A stretch of 64,000 nt of DNA, from NCBI GenBank assembly GCA_947172415.1, contig OX359197.1:3658001-3722000 (forward strand), read 5' to 3'. Positions 13,036 to 25,030 of the stretch are shown piece after piece (position 1 is the first letter of the stretch; each line of letters starts with the position of its first letter). A program made the position numbers and the translations under genes. This DNA is from Chondrosia reniformis (taxonomy: Eukaryota; Porifera; Demospongiae; Chondrillida; Chondrillidae). Under the pieces are notes generated by a model. That model did no database searches, was not told where the DNA came from, and saw nothing but the letters and a program-made list of their open reading frames with translations.

Positions 13036-13169
13036 TTTGGCTACACAACTACTACGTACAACTAGTACATACAACTAGTACTACAACTAGTACTACAACT
13101 AGGACATACAACTAGTACACACAACTATATAGTACTACTACTAGTACACACAACTATTACATACAACTA
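13036..13169 (+). repeat. 13-bp satellite, first block
   Basis: This is the beginning of the AT-rich tandem repeat with consensus ACTAGTACATACA that forms the background for the rest of the window. The junction with the 122-bp satellite is abrupt, within a few bases of 13035. Confidence 0.9.
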
Positions 13170-13448
13170 GTTAACCATTTTATTATAATACGATAATTAT
13201 ACAATAATATGACTCTATATAGATAATAGATTTATAGTTGGATAAGTTTATGTCCCAGAATTTGTTACCTCGATGATGTCTGGTACACTTAGCTTTTTGG
13301 ATTAGTGTCTGGATCCCCTTAGGTATGTCACGGCAGATCGCAGTAGTGACAAATTGAGCATACATCTCATCCAGTAGATTGTAGTTGCGTATGGTTGCTT
13401 CTTCTTTTCTGAAATCATGTGTGCTAATCATTTCTAATCGTTTGTACA
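13170..13448 (-). other. unidentified non-satellite island with an 88-codon open frame
   Basis: A short island without the 13-bp motif. On the minus strand it carries an open frame of 88 codons (13449 to 13183). The first 65 or so residues have a mixed, protein-like composition with two Cys-His-containing stretches. The last 20 residues, rich in Ile and Tyr, are probably AT-rich read-through. I do not recognise a family. It could be an exon fragment or retroelement scrap carried into the satellite. No splice sites, promoter or poly(A) signal can be argued convincingly. Confidence 0.3.
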
Positions 13449-14639
13449 TACAACTAGTACATACAACTACTACATAGAACTAGTGAATACAAATAGTAAA
13501 TTCAACTAGTACATACAACTAGTACATACAACTAGTATCTAGCACATACAACTAGAACATATATACATTATAGTTCATACAACTATAGTACATATAACTA
13601 GTACAAACAACAACTATATATAACTATTACATAAAAAGTACATACATCTAATACATACAACTAGTGCATACAACTAGTAAATACAACTAGTACACACAAC
13701 TAGTACATAAAACTAGTACATACAAGTAGTAGACACAACTAGTATGCACAACTAGTATATACAACTAGTATATACAACTAGTACATACAACTAGTACATA
13801 CAACTACTACATACAACTAGTACATAAAACTACTACATACAAGTAGTAGACACAACTAGTACACACAACTACTACATACAACTAGTACATATAACTAGTA
13901 CATACAACTAGTACATACAACTATTACATATACCTAGTACATACACATATAATCAGTACATATAAATAGTACGCACATTAAACTACAACTAGTACATACA
14001 ACAAGTACATAACTATTCCATACAAGTAGTACATACAACTAGTGCTAGTACATACAACTAGCACCTACCTAGTACCTAGTATAACCAGTACTAGCACCTA
14101 CAAGTAGTAAAAATACTAGTATATACAAATAGTACATACAACTAGAACATATAACTAGTTCAAACAACTACTACATATAACTAGTATATACACATATAGC
14201 TAGTACATATAAATAGTACCACAACTAATACATACAACTAGTGCATGAAACCAGTACCAACAACTAGTAAATATAACTAGTAAATATAACTAATAAATAT
14301 AACTTGTACTGGTACATACAACTAGTAAATATAACTATTAAATATATCTTGTACTAGAACATACAACTAGTACATACAAATGGTACACAACTAGTACCTA
14401 TAACTAGTACCCAACTACTACATATAACTAGTACATACACCTAATACATACAACTAGTAAATATAAATTGTACAACTAGTTCATACAAATATTACATTCA
14501 ACTATTACCTACAACTAGTACCTACAACAAGTAACTATAACCAGTGTAAGTACATACAACTAGTTCATACAACTAGTGGCTACAGTTAGTAAATATTACC
14601 AGTTCTAGTACATACCACTAGTTAATACTACTAGTACAT
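13449..14639 (+). repeat. 13-bp satellite block
   Basis: Diverged tandem copies of ACTAGTACATACA with frequent one- or two-base length changes. No gene or other element is visible in this stretch. Confidence 0.92.
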
Positions 14640-14934
14640 GGGGGTGCTTATGGTCTAGAGCAAAGACACAAGATTCAAGATCCAGTGGTTATGGGATGTC
14701 CATAGTTCTAGCCCAGGCCATGGCAGCAGATTTTCAGTGATTTTTATGGACAAGCACCCCTTGACAACAAACACTGCCCACTGATCGAACAGATTACTGA
14801 CCAATTTAATGACTGATTTACTGTATGGGGGTTTATATATATGTTGTATGTACTGGTACTGGCCTCCCTGAAAAGTAGTCCACTGGACTACATGGAGTTC
14901 CAGTCTAATAATTCAATTCAATTCAAAATTCAGA
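14640..14934 (+). mobile_element. SINE-like element with possible tRNA-derived head
   Basis: A 295-bp non-satellite insertion. TGGTCTAGAGC at 14652 resembles a pol III A box. AGTTCTAGCCC at 14704 resembles a B box with one mismatch. The 52-bp spacing would suit a tRNA with a long variable arm, of leucine or serine type. The 3' end is a short run of ATTCA repeats (14912-14925), a tail type common in SINEs and LINEs. There is no protein-coding frame. The A/B-box reading is my inference from degenerate motifs; a LINE 3' fragment is the alternative. Confidence 0.42.
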
Positions 14935-16368
14935 CATACAACTAGTGCATACAACTGGTACATGCAACTATTTTATATAATTAGTACATGCAACTATTAC
15001 ATTCAACTAGTACATATAACTAGTACCTACAACTAGTTAATATAACTAGTACTTGTACATACAACTAATGCCTACTTAGTATCTAGTATTATTACTACTA
15101 GAACTTACAACTAGTACACATAACTAGTACATACACCTAGTACATACAACTAGTATATACAAATAGTACATACAACTAGTACATACAAGTAGTATATACA
15201 TTCATCTAGGACATAAAACTAGTTCATATAACAAGTACATAACTAGTACATACAATTATGACGTAGAACTAGTTCAAACAATTAGAATATACCACTACTA
15301 CATACACCTATTACATACAATTATTACATACAAATAGTACATACAACTAGTACACACAACTAGACTATCCAACTATTAACTAGTACATACATCTAGTACA
15401 TACAAATAGGACATAAGAATTGTACTTAAAACTAATAAATATAACTAGAACATACAACTAGTACAACAACTAGTACATACAATTAGTATAAATAACTAGT
15501 ACATAAACCTAGTACATACAAGTGGTACATATAAATAGTTCATATACCTGCTATATACAACAAGTACATACAACTAGTACCTACAACCAGTACATATAAC
15601 TGGAACGCGTACAAAACACTAGTACATACAACTACTACTATCAACAAGTAACAAGTACATACAACTAATACATTGAACTAGTACGCACAACATGTACATA
15701 CTAGTAGTACATTCAACTAGAACATGCAAGTTGTACATACAATTAGTACATAAAACTAATCCATACAATTAGTACACAGAACTAGTACTTAAAACTAGTT
15801 TATATAACTAGTTACATAACATTAGTACATAGTTCAAACAATTAGAACATACAACTAATACCTATAATTAGTAAATATAGCTTGTACTAGTACATACAAC
15901 TAGTGAATAAAACTGGTACCTACAACTAGTTCATACAACTAGTACATACAACTAGATATTAGCACATACAACTAGTACATACAACTTGTACCTACAACTA
16001 GTACATATAACTAGTACACACAGCTAGTACATAGAACTAGTACATATAACTAGTACATACAACAATTACACACAACCAGTACATACAACTAGAACATACA
16101 ATTAGTACAAACATCTAGTTACTAGTACATACAACTAGTTCATAAAACTAGTACCTACAAGTAGTAAATTTAACTAGTATACTAAAAATACACACAAGTA
16201 GAACAAGGAAGAAATATATATAACTACATAAAACTAGTACATACAGCTATTACATACAACCAGTTACTAGTACATACAACTAGTACATACAACTAGTACA
16301 TATAACTAATACATATAACTAATACATACAACAATTTCACACAATTAGTACATACAAATAGTACATAT
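14935..16368 (+). repeat. 13-bp satellite block
   Basis: Diverged ACTAGTACATACA repeats. Nothing else is visible here. Confidence 0.92.
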
Positions 16369-16995
16369 AGAGAACAATAACAAGTTTCTACAAAAATAGT
16401 GAAGATGTAGGGATGGTACAAAAAGCATAGAAACTAGAAAGGGATGTTACACAGTGAAGCATTAGCTATATATGCATGAATCATACAACACCCTTGCTTG
16501 TAGGCTTCCCTACATCTTCACTATTTTTGTAGAAAAGTTTTATTGTTCTCTAGTTTCTGTTCTTTGTAATGGAGCATAAGCTAGGAATTTGTTGTATTTT
16601 AAACCACTTTGGTTTTGCAATCTTCGACTGATTATGACGTCATTAAAATGGCAAATTAATTGAGGTCTTGACTCTGGAGGCATGAAAACTATCATACCCA
16701 ATAATAGTGTTATCGCTTTCGCGTTACAACGGGCGAAGAAGATGAAGATGAAGAAGATGAAGAAGATGAAGAAGAAAATGAAAATGGGAGATTTCAAAGT
16801 TCGTTCATTTGCCGACGATACACGGTCGCTTGCTTTCAAGGCCAATTTATAGCATGGCTGTTCTATATTTAACTCTACATAGTCTCGTTTCAGCGATGTT
16901 CAGCCTAATTCGGAAATTTGCTCCTATACCAATGTATGGGGAAAACGAAACAACCCGCACAATCCCTACATAGAGAGTACTACAGTACTCTTTGA
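16369..16995 (+). mobile_element. repeat A, copy 1 (foldback head, shortened right arm)
   Basis: A dispersed repeat shared with 49336-50116 in the same orientation. It opens with AGAGAACAATAACAAGTTTC. This pairs with the reverse-complement segment 16508-16550, giving stem arms of about 44 bp around a 94-bp loop. Compared with copy 2, about 65 bp of the right arm is deleted. A unique-looking tail follows (GGAGCATAAGCTAGGAATT onward), then a GAA/GAT trinucleotide run at 16734-16775. The tail closes with a small hairpin (AGAGAGTAC near its start, GTACTCT near its end). The 101-codon minus-strand frame here runs through the trinucleotide repeat and is not convincing. This copy also lacks about 80 bp present in the tail of copy 2. 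Confidence 0.75.
16734..16775 (+). repeat. GAA/GAT trinucleotide microsatellite
   Basis: Imperfect run of GAAGAT and GAAGAA units inside repeat A copy 1. The equivalent run at 49838-49895 is longer, so the locus has changed length since the copies separated. Confidence 0.85.
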
Positions 16996-19900
16996 TATAC
17001 AACAAGTATATAAAACTAGTACATAAAACTAGCATTTTAACTAGTAATTACAGCTAATACATAGAAATAATACATACAACAAGAACATATAACTAGTACA
17101 AACAGCAAGTACACACAACTAGTACATATAACTAGAACATGCAACAATATCACACAACTAGTACATACAACTAGTACATATAATTACTTACAACTAGTAC
17201 ATACAACTAGTACATAAAACTAGTTTATACAACTATTACATATAACTAGTACCTGATACTACTTACTCGTACATACAATTAATACATACAATAAGTACAT
17301 ACAACTAGTACATACAGTTAGTACATACAACTAGAACATACAACTAGTACATACAACTAGTACATACAACTAGAAAATACAATTAGTACATACAACTAGT
17401 AAATACAATTAGTACATACATCTAGTTACTAGTACATACAACTAGTAAATAAAACTAGTAACTACAACTAGTAAATTTCACTAGTAAACAAAAATACACA
17501 CAACTAGTACTTACAAGTAGTATATATAACTATGTACAACTAGTACAAACAGCTATTACAAACAACATGTTACTAGGACATACTACTAGTACATACAACT
17601 GGTACATACAACTAGTACATATAATTAGTACATACAATTAATAGATACAACTAGTACATATAACTGGTACATATAACTAGTCCATGCAACTACTTACATC
17701 CAGCTAGTACATACAACTAGTACATATAACTAGTACATACAGCAATTTCACACAGCTAGTACATAAAACTAGTATATATAACTAGTTACTAGTATATAGA
17801 ACTAGTACATACAACTAGTACATACAACTAGTACTAACAACCAGTACATATAACTAGTACATATAGCAAGTTCATACAACTTCTTCATATAACTAGAACA
17901 TACAACAATTTCACACAACTAGTACCTACAACTAGTACATAAACTTACTTCCAACTAGTACATACACCTAGTACATTCAACTAGTTCATACAACAATAAC
18001 ATCTAACTAGTACCTGCAACTACTTACTAGTATATACAACTAATACATACAATTTGTACATACAACTAGTGCATACAGTTAGTATATATAACTATTACAT
18101 ATATACAACTAGTACATACAACTAAGACACACAAATAGTACATACATCTAGTTACTAGTACATACAACTAGTACATTAAACTAGTAACTACAACTAATAA
18201 ATTTAACTAGTAAACAAAAAATACACACAACTAGTACTTACAAATAGTATATATAACTACATACAACTAATACATACAGCTATTACAAACAACATGTAAC
18301 TAGTACATACAACTAGTACATATAACTAGTACATACAGCTAGTACTTACAACTAGTACTTGCGACTAGTACATATAACTAGTACATATAACTAGCACATA
18401 CAACAATTTCACACAACTAGTACATACAACTAGTATATATAACTAGTTACTAGTATATAGAACTAGTACACACAACTAGTACATACAACTAGTACTAACA
18501 ACCAGTAAATATAACTAGTACATATAGCAAGTTCATACAACTTCTTCATATAACTAGACCATACAACAATTTCACACAACTAGTACATACAACTGGTACA
18601 TTCAACTAGTTCATACAACAATAACATCTAAAAAGTACCTGCAACTACTTACTAGTACATATAACTAATACATACAATTAGTACACACAACTAGTGCATA
18701 CAGTTAGTATACATAACTATTACATACAACTAGTACATACAACTAGGACATACAAATAGTACACATATCTAGTTACTAGTACATACAACTAGTACATAAA
18801 ACTAGTAACTACAACTAGTAAATTTAACTAGTAAACACAAAATACACAAAACTAGTACATACAAGTAGTATATATAACTATGTACAACTAGTACAAACAG
18901 CTATTACAAACAACATGTTACTAGTACATACAACTAGTACATACAACTGGTACATACAACTAGTACATATAATTAGTACATACAATTAATAGATACAACT
19001 AGTACATATAACTAGTACATACAATAATTTCACAAACTAGTACATTAAAGTAGTACACATAATAATTACTGGTACATACTACTAGGACATACAACTGGTA
19101 CATACAACTAGTACATATAATTACTTCCAACTTGTACATACACCTAGTACATACAACTAGTTCATACAACTATAATCATCTAACCAGCACCTGCAACTAC
19201 TTACTAGTACATACAACTAATACCTACAATTAGTACATACAACTAGTACATAAAGTTAGTATATATAACTACATACAACTAGTAGATACAGCTATTACAA
19301 ACAACTTGTTACTAGTACATACTACTAGTACACACAGCTAGTGCATACAACTAGTACATATAACTAGTACATATAACTAGTACAAGCAACAATTTCACAC
19401 ACCTACTACATACAACTAGTACATATAACTACTGCCTAGTATATAGAACTAGGACATACAACTAGTGCATTCAACTAGGACATATAATTAGTACACACAG
19501 CTAGTTACTAGTACATACAACTAGTACATTAAACTAGTAACTACAACTAATAAATTTAACTAGTAAACAAAAAATACACACAACTAGTACTTACAAATAG
19601 TATATATAACTACATACAACTAATACATACAGCTATTACAAACAACATGTAACTAGTACATACAACTAGTACATATAACTAGTACATACAGCTAGTACTT
19701 ACAACTAGTACTTGCGACTAGTACATATAATTAGTACATATAACTAGTACATACAACAATTTCACACAACTAGTACATACAACTAGTATATATAACTAGT
19801 TACTAGTATATAGAACTAGTACACACAACTAGTACATACAACTAGTACTAACAACCAGTAAATATAACTAGTACATATAGCAAGTTCATACAACTTCTTC

Positions 19901-22900
19901 ATATAACTAGAACATACAACAATTTCACACAACTAGTACATACAACTAGTACATTCAACTAGTTCATACAACAATAACATCTAAAAAGTACCTGCAACTA
20001 CTTACTTGTACATATAACTAATACATACAATTAGTACATACAACTAGGGCACACAGTTAGTATACATAACTATTACATACAACTAGTACATACAACTAGG
20101 ACATACAAATAGTACACATATCTAGTTACTAGTACATACAACTAGTACATAAAACTAGTAACTACAACTAGTAAATTTAACTAGTAAACACAAAATACAC
20201 AAAACTAGTACATACAAGTAGTATATATAACTATGTACAACTAGTACAAACAGCTATTACAAACAACATGTTACTAGTACATACAACTAGTACATACAAC
20301 TGGTACATACAACTAGTACATATAATTAGTACATACAATTAATAGATACAACTAGTACATATAACTACTACATACAATAATTTCACAAACTAGTACATTA
20401 AAGTAGTACATATAATAATTACTGGTACATACTACTAGGACATACAACTGGTACATACAACTAGTACATATAATTACTTCCAACTTGTACATACACCTAG
20501 TACATACAACTAGTTCATACAACTATAATCATTTAACTAGTACCTGCAACTACTTACTAGTACATACAACTAATACCTACAATTAGTACACACAACTAGT
20601 ACATACAGTTAGTATATATAACTACATAACACTAGTAGATACAGCTATTACAAACAACTTCTTACTAGTACAGACTACTAGTACATGCAGCCAGTACTTA
20701 CAACTAGTACATACAACTAGTACATAAAGCTTGTACATACAACAATTTCACACCACTAGTAAATACCACTAGTACATATAACTAGTTACTAGTATATAGA
20801 ACTAGGACATAAAACTATATAGGGCATTCAACTAGTACATACAACTAGTACTAACAACCAGTACATATAACTAGTACATACAGCAAGTTCATACAAATTG
20901 TTTATATAACTAGAACATACAACAATTTCTCACAACTAGTACATACAACTAGGACATACAATTAGTACATACATCTAGTTACTAGTACATACAACTAGTA
21001 CATAAAACTAGTAACTACAACTAGTATATTTAACTAGTAAACAAAAAATACATACAACTATAACACACAAGTAGTATATATAACTATGTACAACTAGTAC
21101 ATACAGCTATTACAAACAACATGTTACTAGTACATAATACTAGTACATACAGCTAGTACTTACAACTAGAACATATAACTAGTACATAAAACTAGTACAT
21201 AAAACAATTTCACACAACTAGTACATATAACTAGTTACTAGTATACAGAACTAGGACATAAAACTAGTACATATAATGATTACTAGTATATAGAACAAGG
21301 ACATACTACTAGTGCATAAAACTATTAACTACAACTAGTAAATTTAACTAGTATACAAACAACTTGTTACTGGTTCATCCTACTAGTACATACAACTGGT
21401 ACATACAACTAGTACATATAATTACTTCCAACTTGTACATACACCTAGTACATACAACTAGTTCATACAACTATAATCATCTAACCAGTACCTGCAACTA
21501 CTTACTAGTACATACAACTAATACCTACAATTAGTACATACAACTAGTACATACAGTTAGTATATATAGCCAGTACATACAACTAGTACATACAGCTAGT
21601 ATATACAACTAGTACATATAACTAGTACATAAACTACTACATACAACAATTTCACACAACTAGTACATACAGCTAGTAACTATAACTAGTTACTAGTATA
21701 TAGAACTAGGACATAAAACTAGTGCATTCAACTAGTACATACAATTAATACATACATCTAGTAACCAGGACATACAACTAGGACATAAAACTAGTAACTA
21801 CAAGTAAATTTAACTGGTATACAAAAAATACACACAACTAGAACATACAAGTAGTATATATAACTACATACAACTAGTACATACAGCTATTACAAACAAC
21901 TTGTTACTAGTACACACTACTAGTACATACAGCTAGTACTTACAACTAGAACATATAACTAGTACATAAAACTAGTACATACAACAATTTCACACAACTA
22001 GTACATATAACTAGTTACTAGTATATAGAACTAGGACATAAAACTAGTGCATTCAACTAGTACATACAGCTATTACAAACAACATGTTACTAGTACATAA
22101 TACTAGTACATACAACTGGTACATACAACTAGTACATATAATAGTACATACAATTAATAGATACAACTAGTACATATAACTGGTGCATATAACTAGTACA
22201 TACAATAATTTTACAAAACTAGTACATAAAACTAGTACATATAATGATTACTAGTATATAGAACTAGGACATAATACTAGTGCATAAAACTAGTAACTAC
22301 AACTAGTAAATTTAACTAGTATACAAACAACTTGTTACTGGTTCATCCTACTAGTACATACCACTGGTACATACAACTAGTACATATAATTAATTCCAAC
22401 TTGTACATACACCTAGTACATACAAATAGTTCATACAACTATAATCATCTAACCAGTACCTGCAACTACTTACTAGTACATACAACTAATACCTACAATT
22501 AGTACATACAACTAGTACATACAGTTAGTATATATAGCCAGTACATACAACTAGTACATACAGCTAGTATATACAACTAGTACATATAACTAGTACATAA
22601 ACTACTACATACAACAATTTCACACAACTAGTACATACAACTAGTAACTATAACTAGTTACTAGTATATAGAACTAGGACATAAAACTAGTGCATTCAAC
22701 TAGTACATACAATTAATACATACATCTAGTAACCAGGACATACAACTAGGACATAAAACTAGTAACTACAAGTAAATTTAACTGGTATACAAAAAATACA
22801 CACAACTAGAACATACAAGTAGTATATATAACTACATACAACTAGTACATACAGCTATTACAAACAACTTGTTACTAGTACACACTACTAGTACATACAG

Positions 22901-23575
22901 CTAGTACTTACAACTAGAACATATAACTAGTACATAAAACTAGTACATAAAACAATTTCACACAACTAGTACATATAACTAGTTACTAGTATACAGAACT
23001 AGGACATAAAACTAGTACATATAATGATTACTAGTATATAGAACGAGGACATACTACTAGTGCATAAAACTATTAACTACAACTAGTAAATTTAACTAGT
23101 ATACAAACAACTTGTTACTGGTTCATCCTACTAGTACATACAACTGGTACATACAACTAGTACATATAATTACTTCCAACTTGTACATACACCTAGTACA
23201 TACAACTAGTTCATACAACTATAATCATCTAACCAGTACCTGCAACTACTTACTAGTACATACAACTAATACCTACAATTAGTACATACAACTAGTACAT
23301 ACAGTTAGTATATATAGCCAGTACATACAACTAGTACATACAGCTAGTATATACAACTAGTACATATAACTAGTACATAAACTACTACATACAACAATTT
23401 CACACAACTAGTACATACAACTAGTAACTATAACTAGTTACTAGTATATAGAACTAGGACATAAAACTAGTGCATTCAACTAGTACATACAATTTGTACA
23501 TACAACTAGTAACCAGGACATACAACTAGTACATAGAACTAGTAACTACAACTAGTAAATTAACTTGTATACAAA
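16996..23575 (+). repeat. 13-bp satellite with long tandem duplications
   Basis: ACTAGTACATACA satellite in which much longer units are tandemly duplicated. About 18.17-19.52 kb and 19.52-20.87 kb match with an offset near 1353 bp. From about 21.15 kb, the landmark AACTTGTTACTGGTTCATCC occurs at 21360, 22329 and 23109. The offsets are about 968 and 780 bp, and 1748 bp for the combined unit. The copies are nearly identical over hundreds of bases, although ordinary monomers are highly diverged. No gene is seen. Confidence 0.88.
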
Positions 23576-23665
23576 CAAGTATTTCGAGTTTAAAAACTCG
23601 TGGGGCTCCCGCCCCCCGAATTAACTCGAACTACTTGGCCGTATCGTTGAGATTTAATATATATA
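23576..23665 (+). mobile_element. hairpin element C, copy 1 (truncated)
   Basis: Starts CAAGTATTTCGAGTT and closes with the near complement AACTCGAACTACTTG at 23623-23637. In between lie a second inverted pair (CGAGTTT with AAAACTCG) and a GGGG...CCCC hairpin. It continues for about 28 bp into GCCGTATCGTTGAGATTTAA before satellite resumes. The insertion point lies within the third long satellite duplication, directly after ATACAAACAA. Confidence 0.7.
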
Positions 23666-24402
23666 GTAAATATAACTAGTACTAGTAAATAAAACTAGTT
23701 CATGCAACTAGTACATCAAAATACTATACACCACTAATACATACAACTAGTACATACTACTAGTACAAACAACTAGGACATAAAACTAGTACATCCACCT
23801 ACTACATATGACTAGTACATACACATATACCTAGAAATTATAAATAGTGCATACAACTAGTAGAGATAACTAGTACACAAGCATATAACTAGTACATACA
23901 CATATAACTGATGCTTATAAATAGTACATACACATAGTACATGCACCTAGTACATACAATTAGTACATACAACTAGAAACTAGTGTAAACAAGTAGCTCA
24001 TAGAACGAGTACATAATACTAGAACGTACAACTTGTAAATACAAGTAGTACATAGCTACTACATACAAGTAAAAGCAACTAGGGCATATAACTAGTACAT
24101 TCACCTACTACATATAACTAGTACATACACATATATCCAATTAATATAAATAGTACGTGCAACTAGTACATACACCTAGTTCATAAAACTAGTACATACA
24201 ATTAGTACATACAACAAGTACCTTCCTAGTACCAAGTATAACTAGTACAAGAACCTACAACTAGTACATTCAACTAGTACATTCAACTAGAATATACAAC
24301 TAGTTTATACATACAACTAGGACATATAACTAGTATATACACACACCTACTACATATAACTAATACATAAAAATATAACTAGTACATATAAATAATACAA
24401 AC
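23666..24402 (+). repeat. 13-bp satellite block
   Basis: Diverged ACTAGTACATACA repeats. Nothing else is visible. Confidence 0.9.
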
Positions 24403-24432
24403 AGGGGGACCCTTTAATAAAGTTCGGCAGCC
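24403..24432 (-). repeat. 122-bp satellite relic, left part
   Basis: GGGGGACCCTTTAATAAAGT followed by TCGGCAGCC matches the plus-strand form of the inverted 122-bp monomer. The monomer resumes at 24832 on the far side of an inserted element. Confidence 0.75.
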
Positions 24433-24488
24433 CCCTCTATTGTTTTCATAACACGATTTATGTATTTCTTCATGATACGGATATATAC

Positions 24489-24519
<31 letters not shown>

Positions 24520-24831
24520 AGTATATATATATAATACGAGTTCATAGGCAACTATTATAACACATTTTATACGTCGATAGATGTATAATATGAGTTCAAA
24601 CGCAACTATTGTAACACTTAATTTATACGTCAATACATCGATTTTGCAAATGGTGGCGTTCAGGTAGCTTTAGTTAACGAAGCTTTTCTGTCGCTATTCA
24701 TTATTTTTAGGACACTTAAGCGTCCTCAATCGTTAGGATTAAGAGTAATATGTCAAAGCCCAATGATGCGGCCAAGTAGTTCGAGTAAATTCGGGGGGCA
24801 GCAGCCCGAGTTTTTAAACTCGAATTACTTG
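24433..24831 (-). mobile_element. hairpin element C, copy 2 (longest), inserted in 122-bp satellite relic
   Basis: About 400 bp splitting a 122-bp satellite monomer. Its right end (24773-24831) is the reverse complement of the hairpin at 23576 and 28263. Positions 24629-24831 match 28263-28470 in inverted orientation. The left third holds an AT dinucleotide run (24484-24532) and a diverged tandem duplication of about 60 bp built on GAGTTCA...CAACTATT. No coding frame is convincing. Because the satellite context is known on both sides, this copy gives the best estimate of the element ends. Confidence 0.65.
24484..24532. repeat. AT-rich dinucleotide microsatellite
   Basis: Run of AT/TA dinucleotides with a few interruptions, inside element C copy 2. 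An 84-codon frame reading through it is low-complexity and is not treated as a gene. Confidence 0.9.
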
Positions 24832-25030
24832 TTATCCTAGGAACAGTCTTCGGTACAGATTCATAGCCTATATGTTTGAAATCGGCAGCCATTTTAACTC
24901 GGAGATAAGTCGTAGATCTTTGGGGGACACTTTTATCGAGTTCGGTGGCCTATTTTATCCTAGGAACGGTCTTTGGTACGCTTTCAGAGCCCATATTTTC
25001 GAAATTTGTAGATTTTAACTCAGAGATATA
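24832..25030 (-). repeat. 122-bp satellite relic, right part
   Basis: About one and a half diverged monomers of the 122-bp satellite, with landmarks TTATCCTAGGAAC, GTCTTCGGTAC and AACTCGGAGATAAGTCGTAG, in the same orientation as the large inverted array 12 kb to the left. The island lies inside the 13-bp satellite. It is clearly more diverged than the main array. Confidence 0.85.

Noticed and set aside
16540-16845. 101-codon minus-strand frame with an F/I-rich stretch, like a membrane protein
   Set aside because: The hydrophobic stretch is the GAA/GAT microsatellite read antisense; copy 2 of the repeat does not keep the frame.
24379-24633. 84-codon minus-strand frame rich in Tyr and Ile
   Set aside because: Low-complexity translation of the AT microsatellite and element C.
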